Notes under the pieces: generated by a model
What the model was told of the DNA's origin: nothing
The model's database searches: none
What the model saw: only the letters and a program-made list of their open reading frames with translations
Origin: a virus
Reading direction: 5' to 3' (one strand)
Length of the DNA: 24,902 nt
Virus record (IMG/VR): IMGVR_UViG_3300009182_000301
Coordinates: 1 to 24,902 of that record
Part shown: piece after piece, positions 7,201 through 14,821 of the stretch
How positions within the stretch are numbered: the stretch's first letter is position 1
Layout of the letters: each line of letters starts with the position of its first letter
Translations under genes and position numbers: made by a program

Positions 7201-9822
7201 CGAGTTAATAATACTCAATCTTATTTGAATATACCTTATATTAGAATTATGCCAAATAAGGCAACGGGTATTATTGAAGCTGGGTCAACACGTTTAACAA
7301 ACTTTATTACTGATTATGATGATTATAAAATAGTTATTTTACAACGTGGTATTGATGTACATTCGCCTAGAATTCCTCAAAAAATTGATTTAAGTAGAAT
7401 ATTTGGTTTTAACTCATATTCAAATAACTTTAATAATTCTTTAATTGTTGAAGGTGAATTTAAAATGAATTATCCTATTACAGGTACAATTTATTCTGAC
7501 AGACATAATGAAATTTTAGACAACACTTCAAATTTGTTTAAACAAAGTTATGCATTTACTTATAATCAAAATGATTATGTTACTAATGGGAATACGACAT
7601 TACCGTCATATTATTCATCGGTAGACGCGACAAGTTTTAATTCCAGTAATGGACAAATTGTATTTGCTGGAGATAACATATTAAATTACTTCGATTCAAT
7701 AGGGATGGGTATAAATATGTTTGGTAATAACATACTTGATAATCTAACAACATCATTTAGTCAAAATGTTTTAACTATAAATTCTAATAATAGTTGTAGC
7801 GAAAATAATTCCAGTTATAAGGTAAATACCTTCACAAAAATATTTACTTCACCTCAAACATATTACGTCCCTTATGGGGTTGGTACTGATAACTTTTCTT
7901 TTTATACCGCTCAGAAAGATAATCGATGTGCAGGTGTTAAAAATGTATTAGGTTATCAGGGTAATGAAGTTATTGATGGAGCTTCTTTCATGAGAAGTAA
8001 TTTTTCATATAACGGAACAAATGGAATTGTAACAATACCATTTGGAATTGATGTGGAAGAGTTTACTGATGGTACAGGAGTTGTTACCACAACTCAAGAA
8101 AAATTAATTGGTACCCCAAGATTTTTCTCAACACAATATGGGACAGGTATGACTACCTCTTTAAATGATGGATTGAACATTGTGTTTAGGTCTGATAGGT
8201 TACCAACGTCAACAACAATTCAAACTGCAAAATCAAATAGTTTCTTATTACACCAAAATAGTCAATTTGCAATTTTTAAAATAAATGATGAAGGTGAATC
8301 AACTCAAGTTATTGCAATTGATACTACCCCACAAACAAATAATGAAAGTTCGCTAATATTTACACCACCAAGTTATACTCAAGTATTGAATAGTTTAAGC
8401 AATTGTTCGGAATCGGTTCCATTATCTTGTTATGGTGTTAATTCTAATGGGGAACCATATATTAAACCTAATTGTGTTCAAGATTATATTGACCCATCAG
8501 GTAAAGAATTATTTTTTCTTCAGGGTAAAGGATGTTATAATATTGTGTCAAGACCGTTGTTAACTATTGGTCAAGATGTAAGAAATTTAGTTGAGTGGAT
8601 GACACGACTTAATTTAAATTTAGCGTTGTGTTTTGATGTTACATCTCATAATTTTACTAACCAATATATTAATGGGACATTATATGCGTATCCGTTCCAA
8701 AACCAAAGAATATTTGATTTAAATAATAATCCGTCAAGTTTATATTGTACTGATTTAATTTATTTACATGACCAAACAAGTAATTTCTATTATAGAAGTA
8801 GTCCCTTTCAAGTTTTAGACCAAAATAATCTTGAAATAGGAGGTTTTATTGGTAAAAAGAACAACAGAGGAAATGCAACTAATACTGGTAATAATAAATT
8901 TTTAGGTTCACCAACAACACTATTAGATTTAGGTCCTAAGTCAGATTTTATACAAGAGTTGGTATATAACGATGATTATGACGGATATATCGTTTCTAAA
9001 GTTAAATCGACATCATTCCAAGGAATTAATGATGTATTAAATTTATTTATTTTAAGTAGATTAATTAACACTTCATTTAATCAACAACTTATACCAACTT
9101 CAGATAGTCCAGATGAAGGTAGTAACGACCCTTCAGTAAAGGCTTTATTTTCAAATACAAGATGGAATAATAATGGAGCAACTTTAGTTCCTGGATATAT
9201 TGATGGTGATTATTCGCAAATGATTGCTATTAATTCACAATTTGGTATGACGGAATTTTCACCTGAAGCTTATACTTCCGATTCAGTATTTTTTGGGCAG
9301 ATTAATAACTTTCCAGTATTTGGGTTATTACTTACAGGTGATACTCAAGATAGAGATTATATCTCTCCAAGAAGAACTAATTGGAATAGTTCAGGTACAT
9401 TGATAAATAATCAACAAATAATTGATTGTTGGTTTACTAATATTAAAACTAATTCTCAGGAAGTTCCATTTTACCAATGGGGTTTAAATTATTGTGGTGG
9501 GCCAACTACAAATATATTTGGTAGTCAATCAAACAATTATAGTACCGCTGATGAGGCGTTTTTCTCTTACAAATACCAAAGTTTAGACAGATTAAATCCT
9601 GCGTCGCAATATTTCCAAAATGACCAAAGTGATGGTTATTACGTTAGAGGTACTCAAATTAATTTTGACAATAACGGAGTACCAACCGAATTAACACCAC
9701 AAAATTTCGAACAAAAGTTTTTAGTGGGAGCACCGTTTTACTTCTATTTTGGATTGAAGAAAGGTGGAAGCGCTATGGATGTGTTCATAACAAAATATAT
9801 TAATACTGAAACAAATGTCTGA
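4279..9822 (+). CDS. Giant baseplate/tail structural protein with internal transmembrane block
   Basis: At 1847 aa this is the largest complete gene in the window. I cannot name it; position after gp25-like and gp6-like genes suggests a baseplate component. Residues about 50-180 look like a carboxypeptidase-regulatory-like beta-sandwich (GVVCGRIFCNNGFGIPNARV, later a NESGDYMIFGLPLGQQTL stretch). Residues about 588-685 are strikingly hydrophobic, with several likely membrane helices (for example FIYLIISFFLNLFKF, FIALLFVIHVLAFLFV, ATMTFLIGFFLY, then a GIKALLWLSGSVTLALIY helix), closed by a basic KRIAKKLR. A cysteine-rich CERCKC motif follows at about 705-710. The rest is long, Asn/Ser/Thr-rich and beta-like. 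The N-terminus (SYRIRTQLGINQNIPVKI) looks like an assembly tail. It ends in TGA, overlapping the next start by 8 nt. The membrane block suggests a possible role in envelope penetration, which is inference. Confidence 0.8.
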   Translation: MPKSYRIRTQLGINQNIPVKIPIVLEQNFDTLEILSLAIRPDDIYIRSCADYGVVCGRIFCNNGFGIPNARVSVFIPIEDIDTQNDYIASLYPYKSFTDINDDGYRYNLLPYTQSHSGHVPTGTFPERLDVLTDKPLIQVYEKYYKFTVKTNESGDYMIFGLPLGQQTLFMQVDLSDIGEFSLTPQDLIRMGLATESTVNGSKFKSSTNYAELPQIVTVQKTVQIEPFFGELEICNYNIARVDFDLTSENNVKLEPTAVFMGSIISTDDTQKVGKNFKFLNQTQSACKVKRTAGELCTMTTGPGQIIALRQTIFNDKDGRPILEQAQLDNDGKVIDENGVWVLEVPMNLDYVYTDENGVKKISSDPKLGVPTRGKYRFKVKWSQSPALSDPTKRAYFLLPNIKERGWNDPFTDPISLAFSEFDFTDSGQLPDSDLVTATLTVNESDIFRIKTVQNVRDLTITDPNGNPYLSQLFREVGTYTLQFYREDPAAQYLFTFYNIPFNRFMLEGSYAFSLDWNDYAVPDEAINCRDTFYDISYNKVYTTTQFIDRYQGSRYAWNTVGIKRITDTSCQGDYNTFPTNDAFYRFDFIYLIISFFLNLFKFIFIALLFVIHVLAFLFVTILPATMTFLIGFFLYQCAYEIIGVAAALANVPPAVALAVNHGIKALLWLSGSVTLALIYDDIKRIAKKLRNVTLPLVLYTDDGCERCKCNSSTEIDSTYNGPSISFPQVDFDLQTSYLINSTSNALYNGIPVESINVVSQIFTGSVDINIKRFPIQPTYYLDSANSQYVSTGEYYSTTALPPSELYNLFNTKSKYFNNVTDFGNGSELGWNQIKVKWFPNENIGVNDFHYDNVIILVLDKTAPDYSLGQLISFQDDTLSGDLNRNVTTGTTIFPPSLTVTYANPNSPLGQGTGDLETTYIVPILSSTTSVDRITPFASDVEYFQVITGMTIGQYVTLANPSSDELSFGVRYLQRVNNTQSYLNIPYIRIMPNKATGIIEAGSTRLTNFITDYDDYKIVILQRGIDVHSPRIPQKIDLSRIFGFNSYSNNFNNSLIVEGEFKMNYPITGTIYSDRHNEILDNTSNLFKQSYAFTYNQNDYVTNGNTTLPSYYSSVDATSFNSSNGQIVFAGDNILNYFDSIGMGINMFGNNILDNLTTSFSQNVLTINSNNSCSENNSSYKVNTFTKIFTSPQTYYVPYGVGTDNFSFYTAQKDNRCAGVKNVLGYQGNEVIDGASFMRSNFSYNGTNGIVTIPFGIDVEEFTDGTGVVTTTQEKLIGTPRFFSTQYGTGMTTSLNDGLNIVFRSDRLPTSTTIQTAKSNSFLLHQNSQFAIFKINDEGESTQVIAIDTTPQTNNESSLIFTPPSYTQVLNSLSNCSESVPLSCYGVNSNGEPYIKPNCVQDYIDPSGKELFFLQGKGCYNIVSRPLLTIGQDVRNLVEWMTRLNLNLALCFDVTSHNFTNQYINGTLYAYPFQNQRIFDLNNNPSSLYCTDLIYLHDQTSNFYYRSSPFQVLDQNNLEIGGFIGKKNNRGNATNTGNNKFLGSPTTLLDLGPKSDFIQELVYNDDYDGYIVSKVKSTSFQGINDVLNLFILSRLINTSFNQQLIPTSDSPDEGSNDPSVKALFSNTRWNNNGATLVPGYIDGDYSQMIAINSQFGMTEFSPEAYTSDSVFFGQINNFPVFGLLLTGDTQDRDYISPRRTNWNSSGTLINNQQIIDCWFTNIKTNSQEVPFYQWGLNYCGGPTTNIFGSQSNNYSTADEAFFSYKYQSLDRLNPASQYFQNDQSDGYYVRGTQINFDNNGVPTELTPQNFEQKFLVGAPFYFYFGLKKGGSAMDVFITKYINTETNV
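6039..6345 (+). other. Segment encoding clustered transmembrane helices inside the giant structural gene
   Basis: About 100 codons (residues roughly 588-690) encode four or so hydrophobic helices rich in Phe, Leu, Ile and Val, broken by short polar or Pro-containing turns and ending in the basic KRIAKKLR. The frame is continuous with both flanks, and no stop or start context suggests a separate gene or a frameshift artefact. The flanking protein is polar and beta-like. Confidence 0.75.
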
Positions 9823-11662
9823 TTTAGGAAGTAATAGATATATTAAAGGTTCTTTAAGATATAAGGGAGCAACTGATAATGACATTAGTTTACAAATCCC
9901 AATTGAAAATACTATTAAAGAACTTGAAGAATATTCAAGAAATACAAATTTAAATTTAGCTCAATTATTTGATACTGAAAGACAAGCTTCAACAATTTTT
10001 GTACCTACTTGTAAGTTTAATATGGTATTTGAAAATGCTTATGAAGGTGTTGCTGGTAAGTTGGTTAACAATCAAAATTACCCGTATCCACCATTTAATA
10101 ATAATTTGTATTATTCTAACGTTTTAGTAGATAAACAAGACCAAATTAATTTTAATTGTTTAACACCTATTGCTTGGAAAGGATTCCCACAGTACGATGA
10201 ATTTAAATTTATTAGAACTGATTACGGAATACCGGGATGGACAGTTGGCGCAAACAAACATATTAAATTTCAAGCAAGTGAAACCACATTTTATAATTGG
10301 TATTTTCATTTAACTTACGCTTTTAGTTCAACAACTGCGACGACTATGCAGTATCAAACAGGTACGTCAACGACATATAGTTGGACTGCGGGTGATGGTA
10401 TACCATTTATAATGAATAAAACAAATGATGGTGACGGAAAACCAATGTTGAGGTTTACTTGTCCATGTCCACACGGATTAACTCCGGGTGAATATGTGTC
10501 ATTAAGTTTCCAAACAGGTGGTAATTGTAATAACATACAGGCGTTTGAAGTTTATAATTTAGGTAATGGTTTTGTCGATTCTGAACTTACAGTTTTTGAT
10601 GTCTATGATGTTGGGTATCAATGCAACGTTTTTACAAACGGACTTCAAGGGACTTTTAAACGAGTATTAGACATAAATAATATTGAGGAAACAACTTCAA
10701 AATATTATGTTAGATTACACAAGATATTAACACCATATCGACAAGCGATAATTAATAACTCAGGTTTTGAAAATAATGCTTTAAGGACAAAGAAAAAGTT
10801 TGAATCAAAATCTTTACAACCACCATACTTAAATAATCAAGGAAGAGTTTCGGTTAAAGAAGATAGTTTATCTTATAATGTTTCCTTCCAAGAATACCTT
10901 GATTTAAAAGGAATGATTGATAATCAAAGAAGACCCGTATCGGAAATATTTGTTACAGTTATTAACAGAGGTTATTTTGGTTGGTTTAATAAACCTAACG
11001 GTACAAGTAATGTTTCGTTGAGACAAGGTTGGGATTTTAATTTAGGACCTCAGTTAAATAACTGGTGGTCTAATCAATTTTCATTAACGAATATACAAAC
11101 TAACTTTTGGAACAATCCTAATACCTTTGATAATTACGAACAAAACGCAACACCATTAGTTTCACAAAGAGCATTTTATTATAATAGGAATTTAAATACT
11201 GGAGATACAATTTACGGAGATTATTGTGAATGGAATGATTTTGACCAAAAAGAAAGAGTAATATCTGATTATTACCATAAGTTTACTTTTAATCCTGATA
11301 ATTTTTCTATTGGACCTAACATACAAAATCAACTTGGATATTACTATAAACCTCATAATAGTTTAACTGTTAAGGAATATTCTCCATATGTTGAACAGAG
11401 TGATGAGGGTAACCCACAGAATTTTAGAATTGAGAATTTCCCAAATCACGCTTATTACTCTGTAAGAAATAATGATTTTAGATGGAGAGATTTATATCCA
11501 TATGGTTTTATAGATGAAACTAATGTTGGCGTTGATTATCCATTTATGAATGGTAGACATTATTTATATGATAATTTCTTTTTTAAAATAATACCTGAAG
11601 GTACTAACGTGTTTAACACTAGTATTTCAGTTAACGACCCAATAATTGACGGATGTGAATAA
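9815..11662 (+). CDS. Baseplate-associated structural protein (unknown family)
   Basis: This 615-aa protein is not one I can name. It starts at an ATG that overlaps the end of the giant gene by 8 nt, so translation is probably coupled. Composition is rich in Asn, Tyr, Phe and Thr with few Lys clusters, as expected for a beta-rich virion protein. Residues about 205-250 hold a short Cys-containing segment (FTCPCPHGLTPGEYVSLSF). The part around residues 340-390 (VSVKEDSLSYNVSFQEYLDL, then NQRRPVSEIFVTVINRGYFGWF) resembles a stretch shared by predicted structural proteins of large phages. By position it could be the functional counterpart of T4 gp8, but no homology to gp8 is claimed. It ends in TAA, overlapping the next gene by 8 nt in the same layout as at its own start. 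Confidence 0.75.
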   Translation: MSDLGSNRYIKGSLRYKGATDNDISLQIPIENTIKELEEYSRNTNLNLAQLFDTERQASTIFVPTCKFNMVFENAYEGVAGKLVNNQNYPYPPFNNNLYYSNVLVDKQDQINFNCLTPIAWKGFPQYDEFKFIRTDYGIPGWTVGANKHIKFQASETTFYNWYFHLTYAFSSTTATTMQYQTGTSTTYSWTAGDGIPFIMNKTNDGDGKPMLRFTCPCPHGLTPGEYVSLSFQTGGNCNNIQAFEVYNLGNGFVDSELTVFDVYDVGYQCNVFTNGLQGTFKRVLDINNIEETTSKYYVRLHKILTPYRQAIINNSGFENNALRTKKKFESKSLQPPYLNNQGRVSVKEDSLSYNVSFQEYLDLKGMIDNQRRPVSEIFVTVINRGYFGWFNKPNGTSNVSLRQGWDFNLGPQLNNWWSNQFSLTNIQTNFWNNPNTFDNYEQNATPLVSQRAFYYNRNLNTGDTIYGDYCEWNDFDQKERVISDYYHKFTFNPDNFSIGPNIQNQLGYYYKPHNSLTVKEYSPYVEQSDEGNPQNFRIENFPNHAYYSVRNNDFRWRDLYPYGFIDETNVGVDYPFMNGRHYLYDNFFFKIIPEGTNVFNTSISVNDPIIDGCE

Positions 11663-12770
11663 GTATAAAATTTTAAATACAAATAAAAATTTTCAGTTAC
11701 AGGTTAACATACCGACTACTTGGGATTTTGCTAATCGTGGTGATTTGATTGATGATTACGAATCTATTGTTGCTAAAGAAATGGTTGGTGTACCACAAAA
11801 CTTTGAGATGGCTAGGTTCTCACGAAAACCTATTTTAGATAGTAATAATGAACTTAATACTTCAATAACTTATAAATTTTATTTTGCTGATTACACACAA
11901 AATACATTAACACCAAACGCATTAGTACCTACATGGTATAATAGTTATGAGTTGGGTAATACGTTTACTCCTGAAGAACTTAGAACTAATGCAATGACAG
12001 TCCAAAAGTCGTTCTTCAAGGTTGACTTATATGATAGTAAAGACGCTAGAACACAAAAAAATTATTTAACTTTAATATTAAATGGTTCTTTAAGTTTACC
12101 GACAGAGGTTGTTACATCAACAACAACGACGACTTATAATTGTAGTACATTACTGATACAAGTATCTTTAAAAGTTTATAGCATTAGATATACAGATTGT
12201 TGTAATAAAGAAACAAATATAAATGGCGGGGGTACTTTTTTTACTGGACAATTGTGTGTTTTAAATAATTCAAATATTGTTATTAATACAAATGTAGGTA
12301 CATTTACAATTCCGTCAGTTGCTGGTACATATTCTTCATCTAATGGGGTTATTACGTTTATAAGTGGATGTACATGTATTGATGAATCTGGAAATGAAAC
12401 GAATGTTACAACAACAACTACTATTAGTAATGTTGTTCAATCTTTAGCACCAACTTTTGAATTAGACCATATTGGGTTAAAAGAGTCATATTTTATTTAT
12501 TGGTTTAAAGATTTTGATATTTTAAAACTTGATAAACTTTATATGAGAGTTAAGTTTTTTAACGGTAAAACTGGTGAATATACAACTTTTACAACCCGAA
12601 AACAAACTAGTATTAATACAAATAAACCGTTTAGAATTGACAACGATTATTTTTATCGTGAGGTTACTTTTGATTTTATTAATTACTTATATAATGTAAC
12701 AGGTTCAGGTAAAAGTTTACTGACATTAGATTGGTATGAATACATAAACCCACCAAAGAATAATGGTTAA
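11655..12770 (+). CDS. Structural protein with a Thr-linked inserted module
   Basis: About 371 aa, function unknown. No ATG exists near the 5' end. I chose GTG at 11655, which overlaps the previous stop by 8 nt exactly as the upstream gene overlaps its own predecessor; an in-frame TTG at 11646 is the alternative. The protein seems to be one domain split by an insert. Residues about 1-150 and 265-371 form the frame (the latter with IYWFKDFDILKLDKLYMRVKF), while residues about 153-260 are a Cys-rich beta module bounded by Thr runs (VTSTTTTTYNCS at the front, ETNVTTTTTIS at the back). The module holds CSTLL, TDCC, GQLC and GCTC cysteines. Thr runs of this kind usually mark flexible, surface-exposed linkers. 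The stop overlaps the next ATG as TAATG. Confidence 0.75.
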   Translation: MNKYKILNTNKNFQLQVNIPTTWDFANRGDLIDDYESIVAKEMVGVPQNFEMARFSRKPILDSNNELNTSITYKFYFADYTQNTLTPNALVPTWYNSYELGNTFTPEELRTNAMTVQKSFFKVDLYDSKDARTQKNYLTLILNGSLSLPTEVVTSTTTTTYNCSTLLIQVSLKVYSIRYTDCCNKETNINGGGTFFTGQLCVLNNSNIVINTNVGTFTIPSVAGTYSSSNGVITFISGCTCIDESGNETNVTTTTTISNVVQSLAPTFELDHIGLKESYFIYWFKDFDILKLDKLYMRVKFFNGKTGEYTTFTTRKQTSINTNKPFRIDNDYFYREVTFDFINYLYNVTGSGKSLLTLDWYEYINPPKNNG

Positions 12771-13864
12771 TGGATACTATTAGAATAAAAATATCACCTG
12801 AGTTTTTAAAGACAGACATTATTAGTGAAACTTATGATGGTAATACTTTTGGTGTATACTCAGGTCTTAGTCAAATGTTAAGTGGTGGAACAAACGGGTC
12901 TTCATTATTTACAGGATTAACAATACCGATTGTATTAAATCAAGATTATCATGATATAGGTTACTACTCAGTCTTTGATGGTGATATTAGTCAACAAAAT
13001 GTTAATGTTAATTTTCTTTTTAGTGCAACAACAGGTTCACCATGTACGTACTATGTTTATAATACCACAGAAAGTACAATTAATTATTTACAAGATTCCA
13101 CTTATCAAGTTGATTGGGGGGATGGTACACCTGTCCAATCTATAACTAATTTTTCACCTGATTATATTAGTCATGTGTACTCACAGTGTAATACAAATAC
13201 CCCTCAAAACTTTGTTATTACCTTAACTCAATTTAATAGTTTTGGTATACTAACGGTTCAAAAAACGGTAGAAGTTCCATTTACAGACGTTCAAATTTTA
13301 AATCCATTAGGTACGGTTACTTTTGTTTCACAAGGTGGTAGTTGGAGTACCGCTCCATCATTGTATAACTTTACTTGGTCTGGTGACTCTAACCTTAACT
13401 TATATGAACAATCAACACCTGCGTATGTCTCAGTACCTTATGTTATTTCGGGGTCAACTCAATCAAGATTGAGAGAATTGGCGTTGTATGGTTCAAACCC
13501 ATATCAAATTGGTGTTAACATACCAATACCTGATTGTTCAGGGTGTACAGGAACGGTTACAAATATACAAAATGGATATACCGCATATACTATTAATAAT
13601 ATAGATTATTTAGATTTTTCGGGAGGGACTTCAGTATTTGTTGCATATTCTTCAGGACTAACTGAATCAATGTTACATTATAGTGCGATAACTAAAAATG
13701 AAGTTTTAATGAATGTTATTGATGATTTCCAAATTCAAACTACTGTTTTGATTGAGAGAGGGGTTAATAGTGGGTTAGAGAATTTTAGAAGAATAGGTGA
13801 AGTAGGAACAACACCAGGGTTAGCAAAATATGGATATGGTTTTTTCAACGTTGTTAAGAGTTAA
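12770..13864 (+). CDS. PKD-domain tail/baseplate protein
   Basis: This 364-aa protein has a recognisable PKD-type Ig-like domain at residues about 105-168. It begins TYQVDWGDGTPVQS with the hallmark WGDGT motif, continues through a HVYSQC segment and ends in a TQFNSFGILTVQKTVEVPF strand. PKD domains are extracellular beta-sandwiches that mediate protein or carbohydrate contacts and are common in Bacteroidota surface proteins. The flanking regions are unfamiliar; one contains a CSGC motif near residue 260. The C-terminal part (LIERGVNSGLENFRRIGEVG and onward) reads like a phage baseplate attachment segment, since such tails are shared among structural proteins of large phages. The start overlaps the previous stop by one base, so it is probably translated by re-initiation. 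It is the last gene of this overlapping run. Confidence 0.78.
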   Translation: MDTIRIKISPEFLKTDIISETYDGNTFGVYSGLSQMLSGGTNGSSLFTGLTIPIVLNQDYHDIGYYSVFDGDISQQNVNVNFLFSATTGSPCTYYVYNTTESTINYLQDSTYQVDWGDGTPVQSITNFSPDYISHVYSQCNTNTPQNFVITLTQFNSFGILTVQKTVEVPFTDVQILNPLGTVTFVSQGGSWSTAPSLYNFTWSGDSNLNLYEQSTPAYVSVPYVISGSTQSRLRELALYGSNPYQIGVNIPIPDCSGCTGTVTNIQNGYTAYTINNIDYLDFSGGTSVFVAYSSGLTESMLHYSAITKNEVLMNVIDDFQIQTTVLIERGVNSGLENFRRIGEVGTTPGLAKYGYGFFNVVKS

Positions 13865-13880
13865 AAAAAATCATTATTAC

Positions 13881-13887
13881 TATTTAT
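13881..13887 (+). promoter_or_regulatory. TATTTAT box upstream of the 301-aa gene
   Basis: TATTTAT, preceded by TAC, sits in a 51-nt gap, 28 nt before the GTG start at 13916. The spacing is longer than for the other copies, which would allow a short untranslated leader. The leader is almost pure A and T and lacks a Shine-Dalgarno sequence. Confidence 0.4.
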
Positions 13888-13915
13888 AAAAATAAACATA
13901 CATAAATAAAAATTT

Positions 13916-14821
13916 GTGGCAACAGGTAATTACGGAACAATAAGACTAGCGGATGTAAGCCCCGCTGATGTTGAAATAATAGTTCATTATACGGCATCGC
14001 GCGACCAAACTGAAAATTTCACTCTTTTCACGATACCAAACTCTAATCTTATACCATATTTCAATAACGCGAATACAGGTGGTAATACAAATCAAATATT
14101 AGGTGGTTTATATAATTTAAATTTACCTGCTAATCAATTTAATAACTTAGGGATTTACACATTAATTTTAAGACCTGCTCAAATTAAAACTGTAATTACT
14201 GATTGTGGTATTTTAAGTTCTTTACCTAATGTAAAAGGGATAGTAATTGATTTAACAAATGTCCCATCAAATTTTTTAACAAACTTTGCGAATCAAGGAT
14301 TAACTGGATTTAGAGTTGAATATTACGACCCAACAGATAATACAAAAATCCCTAATTTTTACAGAATAATTACTTCTAATTTTTATTGTGAACCTGTTAC
14401 TCAAAACTTAACAAACACACAAGACAAATCTATTAGATACATATATTCTCAAGGTTCATCTAATTTAGTATTTTGTACTTTATCACCATCATCTGCACCA
14501 ACAAATAGACCAAACGCAATACCTAACATTGGGCAACCAAATCAAAATATTGTAATTACAAATACATTCTTTAATCCAATATCATTGGAAGTTGAAATTG
14601 TTGAACATGATATCTCAACATTGGCGATTGCTCTTTACGGTAATCAAACTAAATCAATTGATGATGGAATTTATACTATCTACGATACTTCTAATAACAT
14701 ATACAAACAATATAACTTATATGAAATTAGAGACCAATTAAACGACTTGTTATATGAAGTTAGACAAGACAGAGGGGACAATATCGATTTCACTAAAAAC
14801 TTTCAAACTATTATTGTTTAA
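13916..14821 (+). CDS. Phage structural protein of unknown function (301 aa)
   Basis: I do not recognise the family. The frame starts at GTG 13916 (encoding MATGNYGTIRLADVSP); no in-frame ATG lies nearby, and the upstream gap holds in-frame stops. The protein has no membrane segment or signal peptide and is mixed alpha and beta in appearance. Residues about 85-125 (RPAQIKTVITDCGILSSLPN and on) could form a small Rossmann-like or beta-sheet core. The last 70 residues (ALYGNQTKSIDDGIYTIYD, then a YEIRDQLNDLLYEVRQDRG helix) look conserved and could be an oligomerisation or baseplate-docking part. It is joined by a TAATG overlap to the gpI/gp7-like gene, so the two products are probably made in similar amounts and may interact. 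Confidence 0.72.
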   Translation: MATGNYGTIRLADVSPADVEIIVHYTASRDQTENFTLFTIPNSNLIPYFNNANTGGNTNQILGGLYNLNLPANQFNNLGIYTLILRPAQIKTVITDCGILSSLPNVKGIVIDLTNVPSNFLTNFANQGLTGFRVEYYDPTDNTKIPNFYRIITSNFYCEPVTQNLTNTQDKSIRYIYSQGSSNLVFCTLSPSSAPTNRPNAIPNIGQPNQNIVITNTFFNPISLEVEIVEHDISTLAIALYGNQTKSIDDGIYTIYDTSNNIYKQYNLYEIRDQLNDLLYEVRQDRGDNIDFTKNFQTIIV

